Below, piece after piece: positions 1-8,274 of a stretch of 64,000 nucleotides of DNA. The position numbers and the translations under genes were made by a program. The stretch is from Intestinimonas massiliensis (ex Afouda et al. 2020). Lineage in GTDB: Bacteria; Bacillota; Clostridia; Oscillospirales; Oscillospiraceae. The DNA lies in NCBI RefSeq assembly GCF_900626285.1, contig NZ_LR131148.1, positions 86,742-150,741 on the forward strand, read 5' to 3'. Under the pieces are notes generated by a model. The model saw nothing but the letters and a program-made list of their open reading frames with translations. It was not told the DNA's origin and did not search any database. The first letter of the stretch is position 1. Each line of letters starts with the position of its first letter.

Positions 1-196
1 CTGCGAAAACAGCCCCCGCCGACCCTCGCGCCCCCGCCCACCCCCCCCCCGCGCACCCCCCCCCCCCCCACACACCCCCCCCCCGCCCGGAACCCCCCCC
101 CCCCCCCCCGGAACCCCCCCGCCGCGAAAAGACCCCCCCCCCCGCCCGCCCCCGCCGCCGCGGAAGGCCCCGCCGCTGTGGAAGCCGCCGCCGCCC
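1..196. other. Degraded fold-back copy at the window start
   Basis: This stretch is extremely C-rich with long C runs. Read backwards and complemented it follows the real sequence of about 198-367: motifs such as GCCGCGAAAAGA, GGAAC blocks and CCGCCGCCGCGGAAGG line up with the complement of the glycine-rich coding tail on the other side of base 197/198. Agreement is perfect for the innermost 46 bases and decays outward, with most errors turning other bases into C. That pattern fits a hairpin read-through or chimeric contig end, not biology. No gene should be called here. Confidence 0.75.
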
Positions 197-243
197 ATGG
201 GCGGCGGCGGCTTCCACAGCGGCGGGGCCTTCCGCGGCGGCGG
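152..243. repeat. Perfect 46-bp-arm palindrome (inner part of the fold-back)
   Basis: Bases 152-197 are the exact reverse complement of 198-243, with no spacer, centred on CCCATGGG. A perfect spacer-free palindrome of 92 bp is hard to maintain in a bacterial chromosome. Because it continues outward as an error-filled mirror copy, it is best read as a sequencing or assembly fold-back. Confidence 0.8.
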
Positions 244-367
244 TGCCGGACGGGGTGGCAGTTCTTTCCGCGGCGGTGGTTTCCGCGGCGGCGGAGGAGG
301 TTTCCGCGGCGGCGGCGGTTTCCGTGGAGGCGGCGGCTTCCGCGGCGGCGGTGCCGGACGCCGGTAA
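197..367 (+). CDS. C-terminal tail of a Gly/Phe/Arg-rich protein (5' part missing)
   Basis: An open frame ending in TAA at 365-367 encodes a low-complexity tail made almost only of Gly, Phe and Arg, with repeated GGGFRGGGG units and the ending GAGRR. The ATG at 197 lies at the centre of the fold-back and is probably not the true start; the frame has lost its upstream part where the sequence turns into a mirror copy. Gly/Phe/Arg-rich tails occur in RNA-binding or membrane-associated disordered proteins, and in some Bacillota they end small membrane proteins, but the family cannot be told from 56 residues. An intrinsic terminator follows directly, which supports this being a real gene end. Confidence 0.5.
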   Translation: MGGGGFHSGGAFRGGGAGRGGSSFRGGGFRGGGGGFRGGGGFRGGGGFRGGGAGRR

Positions 368-380
368 CAGCATGACATGC

Positions 381-415
381 GTCCCGGAGGGGTCTTTCCT
401 CCGGGACGTTTTTTT
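381..415 (+). terminator. Intrinsic terminator after the Gly-rich tail gene
   Basis: A 9-bp stem, GTCCCGGAG paired with CTCCGGGAC (381-389 and 399-407), is followed by a run of seven T (409-415). It separates the truncated gene from the two-component operon. Confidence 0.85.
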
Positions 416-476
416 CTCCGTGACATCAAACCGACACAACTGAGTGCTATCCTGAGAGCGAAGGGAGGGAAGGGAA

Positions 477-1145
477 ATGGAGGAGCGGGTGCTGCTGGCC
501 GAGGACGAGGAACGGATGCGCACCATCGTCCGGGATTATTTTCAGGCCCACGGGGTGGCCTGCGACCTGGCGAAGGACGGGGCGGAGGCCCTGGAGCTGC
601 TGCGGCAGCGGGACTACGATGCGGTGCTGCTGGACGTGCTCATGCCGGAGGCCGACGGCTTCGCGGTGTGCCGGACCGTGCGGGCCCACAGCCGGGTGCC
701 CATCCTGTTCCTCACCGCCCTGGGGGAGGAGCGGGACATGCTCCGGGGCTACGAGCTGGGGGCGGACGACTATGTGACCAAGCCTTTCTCCCTTGCGGTG
801 CTGCTGGCCAAGACGAAAGCCCTGATCCGCCGCAGCCGGGGAGAGGACGGCGAGAAACTCACCTGCGGGGCCATCACCCTGGAACCCGTCCTGCGGCGGT
901 GTACCGTGGCCGGGGCGGCGGTGGAGCTCTCTCCCCGGGACTATGCCCTGCTGCTCTGCCTGATGCGCAATCAGGGCCAGGTGCTCAGTCGGGGGCAGCT
1001 GCTGGACAAGGTGTGGGGCATCGACTTTGACGGCGGCGAGCGGGCGGTGGACGTAGGCATCAAGCGCCTGCGGGCCGCGTTGGGCCCGGCGGGGAGCCAG
1101 ATCAAGACGGTGTTCAAGGCGGGTTATCGAATGGAGGGCGGCTGA
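477..1145 (+). CDS. OmpR/PhoB-family response regulator
   Basis: A 222-residue DNA-binding response regulator. The N-terminal receiver domain (about 1-115) shows the acidic pocket E9-D10, the phospho-acceptor D53 in the LLDVLMPEADG stretch, T80 and K102 in the YVTKPF motif. A linker leads to a C-terminal winged-helix domain (about 125-220) with the typical PRDYALLLCLMRN and ERAVDVGIKRLR segments. The ATG follows a purine-rich ribosome site (GGGAGGGAAGG). The partner histidine kinase starts one base after the stop codon, so the two are co-transcribed. The signal and target genes are not evident; the adjacent DUF975 membrane protein may be in the same unit. Confidence 0.93.
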   Translation: MEERVLLAEDEERMRTIVRDYFQAHGVACDLAKDGAEALELLRQRDYDAVLLDVLMPEADGFAVCRTVRAHSRVPILFLTALGEERDMLRGYELGADDYVTKPFSLAVLLAKTKALIRRSRGEDGEKLTCGAITLEPVLRRCTVAGAAVELSPRDYALLLCLMRNQGQVLSRGQLLDKVWGIDFDGGERAVDVGIKRLRAALGPAGSQIKTVFKAGYRMEGG

Positions 1146-1146
1146 C

Positions 1147-2781
<1,635 letters not shown>

Positions 2782-2825
2782 TGTGGTATGATACCCTCAC
2801 GAGAATCAGATTGTGAGGGATCTTT

Positions 2826-3695
2826 ATGAAATTTAACCGACCGGAGGCGAAGTACCGGGCCAGACTGGCCATGCGTGGGGCCTATCCCCACCCCATGCTG
2901 GTGACACTGGTATACATCCTGCTTACCGGCGTGCTGACCAGCGTTATCATGTATTTTGTATCCAACCCCTTTTCGCTGGCATACTGGTACCTGATAGATG
3001 GGGAGGATCCCCAACGAGTTCTGCATTACATCTTTACACCCCAGCGGGTGGGTGTCTATCTGCTGATGGAGCTGCTGATCACCCTCTACCAGTGGGTGAT
3101 GCAGTTCGGATATACCGCCTATGCTCTGGGGCTGGCCCGGCGGACGGGACCGGGCTACCGCACCCTGCTGGAGGGCTTCTCCCACCTGGGCAAGGCCCTG
3201 CTGGTCAGCTTCCTGACCGCTCTGTTTACCAGCCTGTGGGGCCTGCTGCTTATGCTGCCCGGTATCGTGGTACTCACCGTTGGGGCTGCGGTGGAGAGCT
3301 CCGGCCTGGTGTTCCTGGGTGTCCTGCTGCTTCTGGCCGGCACGGTGGTGGATGTGGCCATCTCCTACCGCTACCGCCTGGCCACCTACTTCCTGCTGGA
3401 TCGTCCCGACATGGGGGCGCTGGCCTCCATTACCGCCAGCAAGCAGGCCATGCGGGGCCACAAGCTGGAGATGTTCTGCCTGGACTTCTCCTTCTTCTGG
3501 TGGTGGATCCTCTCCGCGTTTACCCTGGGTATCCTGAGCCTGTGGGTGGGCCCCTACGCCTGGGCCAGCGAGGCAAACTTCTACCACTGGGTGGTATACG
3601 GGTCCTTCCCCAATGACCAGCCCGGCTTCCAGGACTCCGGCTACCAGGGCTCCTCCTATCAGAGCCCCTACGACGACAACAAGCCGAACTTCTGA
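2826..3695 (+). CDS. DUF975 family integral membrane protein
   Basis: A 289-residue multi-pass membrane protein. The N-terminus (MKFNRPEAKYRARLAMRG) and the order of hydrophobic segments match the DUF975 family, which is common in Clostridia and has no assigned function. About five to six membrane spans are visible. The hydrophilic C-terminus ends in a Gln/Ser/Tyr-rich tail (DSGYQGSSYQSPYDDN). A GAGGGA ribosome site precedes the ATG. It lies 44 bases after the kinase gene on the same strand and may be in that operon or controlled by it, which is inference. Confidence 0.75.
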   Translation: MKFNRPEAKYRARLAMRGAYPHPMLVTLVYILLTGVLTSVIMYFVSNPFSLAYWYLIDGEDPQRVLHYIFTPQRVGVYLLMELLITLYQWVMQFGYTAYALGLARRTGPGYRTLLEGFSHLGKALLVSFLTALFTSLWGLLLMLPGIVVLTVGAAVESSGLVFLGVLLLLAGTVVDVAISYRYRLATYFLLDRPDMGALASITASKQAMRGHKLEMFCLDFSFFWWWILSAFTLGILSLWVGPYAWASEANFYHWVVYGSFPNDQPGFQDSGYQGSSYQSPYDDNKPNF

Positions 3696-3701
3696 GCAAA
3701 C

Positions 3702-3741
3702 AAACACCGGCCTGCCGCATCTGCGGCAGGCCGGTGTTTTT
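3702..3741. terminator. Bidirectional terminator between DUF975 gene and ilvD
   Basis: A long GC-rich stem, AACACCGGCCTGCCGCA with its complement, is flanked by A-rich sequence on the left and a T run on the right. It can therefore end both the plus-strand DUF975 gene and the minus-strand ilvD gene. Confidence 0.85.
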
Positions 3742-3748
3742 GCTTGTC

Positions 3749-5410
3749 TTATTCCAGAACGGCGCCTCTGGCGGCGGAGGTGACCAGCTTGGCGTACCGG
3801 GCCAGATAGCCGGTCTTGACCTTGGGCTCGGGGCACACCCACTTGGCACGGCGCTCAGCCAGGGTGGCCTCATCCACGTTCAGGGTGATGGAGCAGCTGG
3901 GAATGTCGATGGAGATGATGTCCCCCTCCTCCACGAAGGCGATGGGGCCGCCCTGAGCGGCCTCGGGGCAGACGTGGCCGATGGAGGCGCCCCGGGTGGC
4001 GCCGGAGAACCGGCCGTCGGTGATGAGGGCCACGCTCTCGCCCAGGCCCATGCCGCAGATGGCGGAGGTGGGGTTGAGCATCTCCCGCATGCCGGGGCCG
4101 CCCTTGGGGCCCTCGTACCGGATGACCACCACGTCGCCGGAGACGATCTTGCCCTCATAGATGGCGGCGATAGCCTCATCCTCGCTGTCGAACACCCGGG
4201 CGGGGCCGGTGTGGGTCATCATCTCGGGGGCCACGGCGGAGCGCTTCACCACGCAGCCCTCGGGGGCCAGGTTGCCCTTGAGCACCGCGATGCCGCCGTC
4301 CTGGGAGTAGGGGTTCTCGATGGGCCGGATCAGCTCCGGGTTCCGGTTGACCACACCCTCCAGGTTCTCGCCCAGGGTCTTGCCGGTGCAGGTGAGCACG
4401 CTGGTGTCCAGCAGGTTCTTCTTGGTCAGCTCCTTCATGACGGCGTACACGCCGCCGGCGCCCTCCAGGTCCTCCATGTAGGTGTCCCCGGCAGGGGCCA
4501 GGTGGCACAGGTTGGGGGTCTTGGAGGAAATCTCGTTGGACATGTCCAGATCCAGCTCGATGCCGCACTCGTGGGCGATGGCGGGCAGGTGGAGCATGGT
4601 GTTGGTGGAGCAGCCCAGGGCCATGTCCACCGTCTCGGCGTTGTGGAAGGCGGCGGGGGTCATGATGTCCCGGGGCTTGATGCCCTTCTTCACCAGCTCC
4701 ATGATCTGCATACCGGCATGCTTGGCCAGCCGCAGCCGGGCGGACCACACGGCGGGGATGGTGCCGTTGCCCCGCAGGCCCATGCCGATGGCCTCGGTGA
4801 GGCAGTTCATGGAGTTGGCGGTGTACATGCCGGAGCAGGAGCCGCAGGTGGGGCAGGCGTTGACCTCATAGTCCTCCACGCCCTCCTCGTCCAGCTTGCC
4901 CGCCTTGTAGGCGCCCACCGCCTCGAACATGTGGCTCAGGCAGGAGCGGCGGCCGTCGGCCAGGCGGCCGGCCAGCATGGGACCGCCGGAGCAGAAGATG
5001 GTGGGGATGTTGACACGGGCGGCGGCCATCAGCAGGCCGGGCACGTTCTTGTCACAGTTGGGGATCATCACCAGGCCGTCGAACTGATGGGCCATGGCCA
5101 TGGCCTCGGTGGAATCGGCGATCAGGTCCCGGGTCACCAGGGAGTATTTCATGCCGATGTGGCCCATGGCGATGCCGTCGCACACGGCGATGGCGGGAAA
5201 CTCCACCGGAGTGCCTCCGGCGGCCCGAACGCCGGCCTTGACGGCCTCAGCGATCTTGTCCAGGTTCATATGTCCGGGCACGATCTCATTGTAGGAGCAT
5301 ACCACTCCGATGAGGGGGCGCTCCAGCTCCTCCTTGGTGTAGCCCAGAGCGTAAAACAGGGAGCGGTTGGGGGCACGCTCCACCCCTTTTGTTACATTGT
5401 CGCTGCGCAT
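3749..5410 (-). CDS. ilvD: Dihydroxy-acid dehydratase
   Basis: A 553-residue enzyme of the IlvD/Edd family. It dehydrates 2,3-dihydroxy-isovalerate and 2,3-dihydroxy-3-methylvalerate to the 2-keto acids, the third step shared by valine, isoleucine and leucine synthesis. The iron-sulfur ligand motifs are clear: NCDKNVPG near residue 122 and CPTCGSCSGMYTANSMNC near 190, with the GRFSG signature near the C-terminus (about 470). The ATG follows a strong GGAGGG ribosome site. Length is normal for the family. It lies downstream of ilvC and ilvBN on the same strand but is separated from them by two lipoprotein genes, and it has its own promoters. Confidence 0.97.
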   Translation of the reverse strand: MRSDNVTKGVERAPNRSLFYALGYTKEELERPLIGVVCSYNEIVPGHMNLDKIAEAVKAGVRAAGGTPVEFPAIAVCDGIAMGHIGMKYSLVTRDLIADSTEAMAMAHQFDGLVMIPNCDKNVPGLLMAAARVNIPTIFCSGGPMLAGRLADGRRSCLSHMFEAVGAYKAGKLDEEGVEDYEVNACPTCGSCSGMYTANSMNCLTEAIGMGLRGNGTIPAVWSARLRLAKHAGMQIMELVKKGIKPRDIMTPAAFHNAETVDMALGCSTNTMLHLPAIAHECGIELDLDMSNEISSKTPNLCHLAPAGDTYMEDLEGAGGVYAVMKELTKKNLLDTSVLTCTGKTLGENLEGVVNRNPELIRPIENPYSQDGGIAVLKGNLAPEGCVVKRSAVAPEMMTHTGPARVFDSEDEAIAAIYEGKIVSGDVVVIRYEGPKGGPGMREMLNPTSAICGMGLGESVALITDGRFSGATRGASIGHVCPEAAQGGPIAFVEEGDIISIDIPSCSITLNVDEATLAERRAKWVCPEPKVKTGYLARYAKLVTSAARGAVLE

Positions 5411-5442
5411 GGCAAACCCTCCTTGCGGTTTCTGTCTGTTTC

Positions 5443-5471
5443 ATCCTATCGGAAGAAAACCGGAATGTCAA
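5443..5471 (-). promoter_or_regulatory. ilvD proximal sigma-A-type promoter
   Basis: Reading the minus strand, a consensus TTGACA (-35, 5466-5471) is followed after 17 bases by TAGGAT (-10, 5443-5448). It lies about 35-60 bases upstream of the ilvD start codon. Confidence 0.6.
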
Positions 5472-5481
5472 GTTTGCTCTT

Positions 5482-5530
5482 ATTATAGCGCAGTGCCGGG
5501 AGAAAAGAATGATAGCTATGATACAATCTC
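5482..5530 (-). promoter_or_regulatory. ilvD distal promoter with element shared with ilvC
   Basis: On the minus strand a TATAAT (5482-5487) is preceded 13 bases upstream by a 30-bp block (5501-5530). The block is identical to one upstream of ilvC except in a 4-base window. It reads GAGATTGTATCA, four variable bases, then TATCATTCTTTTCT. There is no good -35 hexamer at the right distance. This suggests an activator-dependent promoter that uses the TATCA-N4-TATCA repeat (inference). Confidence 0.55.
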
Positions 5531-5550
5531 CCAAAAACAGCGGGTACCGG

Positions 5551-5961
5551 TCAGGGCTTCAGCTGCAGGACATCCACCCAGTCCCCGTCGGTCAGGGGAA
5601 TGTGCAGCCTGTCCAGCTGAACCTGAAGTTCGGCTTCTGTATAGGGCCCGTCCACCGTTCCGGAGGACACCGTCACCAGGTAGCAGACGCTCTCTTCCTC
5701 CGGACTGTTCCGCTCCGGCTTTTGCCGGGCCAGGATATAGTCCTCGTTCCAGGCCACGGCGCAGACGTAGGGCCCCACCACAGAGTCGGCGATGTTGTCG
5801 CCGGTGCGCTCCACAAGGGCGATCTCACTGGCGTTGAGCCGCCAGATTTCATAGTTTCCCGGCAGGCCGGTGAAGGCCCAGTCGCCCGCCCCCGCGCAGG
5901 AGCAGAAAAGCACTGCCGCCAGCAGGGCCGGGAGAACCAGGAGCAGAGAATGTTTTTTCAT
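5551..5961 (-). CDS. Small putative lipoprotein (DUF3997-like)
   Basis: A 136-residue exported protein. Its N-terminus has a short basic head, a hydrophobic core and a lipobox-like LFCSC, so it is probably cut before a cysteine and lipid-anchored outside the membrane. The mature part contains LPGNYEIWRLNASEIALV, which resembles the small DUF3997 lipoproteins of Bacillota; I recall this family only approximately. It follows a second lipoprotein gene by 16 bases on the same strand, so the pair forms an operon between ilvC and ilvD. No enzymatic motif is visible. Confidence 0.6.
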   Translation of the reverse strand: MKKHSLLLVLPALLAAVLFCSCAGAGDWAFTGLPGNYEIWRLNASEIALVERTGDNIADSVVGPYVCAVAWNEDYILARQKPERNSPEEESVCYLVTVSSGTVDGPYTEAELQVQLDRLHIPLTDGDWVDVLQLKP

Positions 5962-5977
5962 AAAAAACCTCCTTCCA

Positions 5978-6430
5978 TCAGCAGTCCAGACAAAAATAGG
6001 CCAGCTGACAGCTCTGGGGATCGTAGACGGCCAGGGTGCAGTTGAGTGGGAAATCCAGGCTGTGTCCGGCCGGGGAGCGGTCCTGATACCAGTACCAGCC
6101 TTGGGTAGGGACCGTGTAGCTCAGTCCGTCGTCGGCCAGCTGAGAGAGAATAGAGTCCAGCACGCTGGCGGACAGATCATCCAGAGGCAGGGCCTGCCAA
6201 TCAGCCCGCCCGGCCAGCTCCTCCGCCAGCATTGCTCCGTTCTCCGGGGTGAAGGCCAGGACGACACAGGAGGTTCCGTCCCCGTGAAACCCCCCGTGGG
6301 TGTCGATGTCGGTGATGACGTCTCCCTCCGGCAGGGATAGGTCCAGAGCCTGGGATACCTCTTTGACCGGCGAGGCGGTACAGGACGCCAGCAGAAGCAC
6401 CGGCAGGAGCAGCAGCAGTCGTTTCAGCAT
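5978..6430 (-). CDS. Small putative lipoprotein
   Basis: A 150-residue exported protein with a clear lipoprotein signal: MLKRLLLLLPVLLLASC, with the lipobox LLASC at about residues 13-17. The remainder is a soluble domain with an acidic stretch (LDLSLPEGDVITDIDTHGG) and aromatic-rich WYWYQDRS. I do not recognise the family. It is the first gene of a two-gene unit with the DUF3997-like lipoprotein. The pair interrupts the ilv genes and shows no obvious link to amino acid synthesis. Confidence 0.65.
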   Translation of the reverse strand: MLKRLLLLLPVLLLASCTASPVKEVSQALDLSLPEGDVITDIDTHGGFHGDGTSCVVLAFTPENGAMLAEELAGRADWQALPLDDLSASVLDSILSQLADDGLSYTVPTQGWYWYQDRSPAGHSLDFPLNCTLAVYDPQSCQLAYFCLDC

Positions 6431-6455
6431 GGGCAGAGCCCCCTTTCTGCCCTAC

Positions 6456-6484
6456 AGGATAGCACAGAACATATTATAAATCAA
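6456..6484 (-). promoter_or_regulatory. Promoter of the lipoprotein pair
   Basis: On the minus strand TTGATT (6479-6484) is separated by 17 bases from TATCCT (6456-6461), just upstream of the first lipoprotein gene, inside an AT-rich intergenic stretch. Confidence 0.45.
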
Positions 6485-6510
6485 TTAAATTTTATTGAAA
6501 AACAATATTT

Positions 6511-6549
6511 TAAGAAAAATGTAAGGGCCCCGGACAGCTCCGGGGCCCT
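6511..6549 (-). terminator. Terminator after ilvC
   Basis: The stem AGGGCCCCGGA with its complement (6524-6549) is followed on the minus strand by a T-rich tail (the complement of AAGAAAAATG). It ends ilvC transcription before the lipoprotein pair. Confidence 0.75.
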
Positions 6550-6568
6550 GTGCATGTACGATGTGTAA

Positions 6569-7588
6569 TCAGTTGGAAGCGGTGTCCAGATCCTTGTCGC
6601 CGCCCCAGATCATGTTCTTGCGCAGCTCCTCGCCCACGATCTCCATCTGGTGCTTCTTTAGGTTGGCACGCTTGGAGTTGAAGAAGGTGCGGCCGTTCTT
6701 GTTCTCGGCGATCCACTTGCCGGCGAAGGTGCCGTCCTGGATGTCGTCCAGCACCTTGCGCATGTTCTTCTTGGTCTCCTCGTAGGGGAGGACGCGGGGA
6801 CCGGAGACATACTCGCCGTACTCAGCGGTGTCGGAGATGGAGTAGTTCATGGCAGCCACGCCGCCCTTGTTGATCAGGTCCACGATCAGCTTCATCTCGT
6901 GGATGCACTCGAAGTAAGCGTTCTCGGGCTCGTAGCCGGCTTCCACCAGGGTCTCGAAGCCGCACTTCATCAGGTCCACAACGCCGCCGCACAGCACGCA
7001 CTGCTCGCCGAACAGGTCGGTCTCGGTCTCGTCGTGGAAGGTGGTCTCCATCACGCCGGCCCGGGCGCCGCCGATACCGGCGATGTAGGCCAGAGCGATC
7101 TTATAGGCGTTGCCGGTGGCGTTCTGCTCCACGGCCACCAGGCAGGGCACGCCCTTGCCGTTGACGTAGGTGGAACGGACGGTGTGGCCGGGACCCTTGG
7201 GGGCGGCCATGAACACGTCCACGCCGGCGGGAGGAACGATCTGCTGATAGCGGATGTTGAAGCCGTGGGCGAAAGCCAGAGCCTTGCCTTCGGTCATGTA
7301 GGGGGCGATGTCCTTCTTATAGACGTCGGCCTGGACCTCGTCGTTGATGAGGATCATCACGATGTCGCCCCACTTGGCGGCCTCGGGGATGGTCTTGACG
7401 GTGAGGCCGGCCTTCTCGGCGTTGGCCCAGTTCTTGGAGCCCTCACGCAGGCCGACGCAGACGTCGCAGCCGGAATCCTTCAGGTTGAGGGCGTGGGCGT
7501 GGCCCTGGGAGCCGTAGCCGATAATCGCGATCTTCTTACCGTTCAGGTAGGACAGGTCACAGTCCTTCTCATAATACATCTTAGCCAT
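6569..7588 (-). CDS. ilvC: Ketol-acid reductoisomerase, class I
   Basis: A 339-residue enzyme that converts 2-acetolactate or 2-aceto-2-hydroxybutyrate to the dihydroxy acids, using NAD(P)H and magnesium. The Rossmann dinucleotide motif GYGSQGHAHALNLKDSG lies near residue 24. The cofactor-choosing loop VGLREGSKNW follows near 50. The knotted C-terminal domain holds the metal-binding acidic residues, for example in HDETETDLFGEQ and ECIHEMKLIVDL. The size is that of short class I enzymes. It follows ilvN on the same strand but has its own promoter region with the 30-bp element shared with ilvD. Confidence 0.97.
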   Translation of the reverse strand: MAKMYYEKDCDLSYLNGKKIAIIGYGSQGHAHALNLKDSGCDVCVGLREGSKNWANAEKAGLTVKTIPEAAKWGDIVMILINDEVQADVYKKDIAPYMTEGKALAFAHGFNIRYQQIVPPAGVDVFMAAPKGPGHTVRSTYVNGKGVPCLVAVEQNATGNAYKIALAYIAGIGGARAGVMETTFHDETETDLFGEQCVLCGGVVDLMKCGFETLVEAGYEPENAYFECIHEMKLIVDLINKGGVAAMNYSISDTAEYGEYVSGPRVLPYEETKKNMRKVLDDIQDGTFAGKWIAENKNGRTFFNSKRANLKKHQMEIVGEELRKNMIWGGDKDLDTASN

Positions 7589-7632
7589 ACTCTTTGCACT
7601 CCTTTATCATAAGCTGTGGATCTTTGTCCCCG

Positions 7633-7680
7633 ATGATAGCACAGCGGGGCAGAAAAGAATGATAAGTGTGATACAATCTC
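7633..7680 (-). promoter_or_regulatory. ilvC promoter with element shared with ilvD
   Basis: On the minus strand TATCAT (7633-7638) serves as a -10. A 30-bp block begins 12 bases upstream (7651-7680): GAGATTGTATCA, then CACT, then TATCATTCTTTTCT. The block matches the one upstream of ilvD outside the 4-base window, at nearly the same distance from the -10. No consensus -35 is present. Confidence 0.55.
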
Positions 7681-7701
7681 AAAAAAGATTTCCCGGTGAA
7701 C

Positions 7702-8259
7702 TCACAGGAAGTTTTTCCCCAGATTAAATTCTGCTTGCTCTTTCGTCTCGTCCCCAATGGTATAGGCGCCTCTCTCCAGGGCCACCATGCCGGTGCGTAC
7801 CAGCTCCAGGATGCCGAAGGCCTCCAGCAGCTTCTGCATGGCCTCGGCCTTGGTCTCGTCGCCGATGAGGGCCAGGGTGAGGGACTTGAGGGACACGTCG
7901 ATGATGGAAGCCCGGAAGATGTTGGCGATCTGGATGACCTCGTTGCGGATGTCATGGGTCTCGGCCTTCACCTTGAACATGACCAGTTCCCGGCGGATGG
8001 ACCGCTCAGGCAGCAGCTCCTGCACGGAGTAGACGGGGAACTGCTTGCGCAGCTGGTTCATGATCTGCTCGATCATGGGCGCGTCGGCCATGACCTCGAT
8101 GGTGATACGGGACACGGCAGGGTCGTCGGTGGTGCCCACGGCCAGGGACTCGATGTTGTAGCCCTTCCGGGAGAACAGCCGGGAGACCTGGCTCAGCACG
8201 CCGGCGGAGTTTTCCACCAGCACCGAGAGGGTGCGGCGGGTGACATTGGGTTCATTCAT
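7702..8259 (-). CDS. ilvN: Acetolactate synthase, small regulatory subunit
   Basis: A 185-residue regulatory subunit of acetohydroxyacid synthase. The N-terminal ACT domain (about 8-80) has the usual RRTLSVLVENSAGVLSQVSRLFSRKGYNIESLAVG pattern, cited here in outline. A second ALS_ss C-terminal domain follows. ACT domains of this family bind valine and give feedback inhibition of the catalytic subunit. The gene starts 15 bases after the ilvB stop on the same strand, so the two are translated from one message under the upstream T-box. Confidence 0.95.
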   Translation of the reverse strand: MNEPNVTRRTLSVLVENSAGVLSQVSRLFSRKGYNIESLAVGTTDDPAVSRITIEVMADAPMIEQIMNQLRKQFPVYSVQELLPERSIRRELVMFKVKAETHDIRNEVIQIANIFRASIIDVSLKSLTLALIGDETKAEAMQKLLEAFGILELVRTGMVALERGAYTIGDETKEQAEFNLGKNFL

Positions 8260-8274
8260 GTTCCACGCCCTCCT

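Noticed and set aside
1..180. C-rich stretch as a G-quadruplex/i-motif or repeat array
   Set aside because: It follows the complement of the neighbouring coding tail with C-biased errors, so it is better explained as a fold-back artefact.
3734..5488. Long open frame opposite ilvD
   Set aside because: It is the shadow of ilvD in GC-rich sequence. It is His/Gly/Val-rich, has no domain and no ribosome site, and ilvD is a certain gene.
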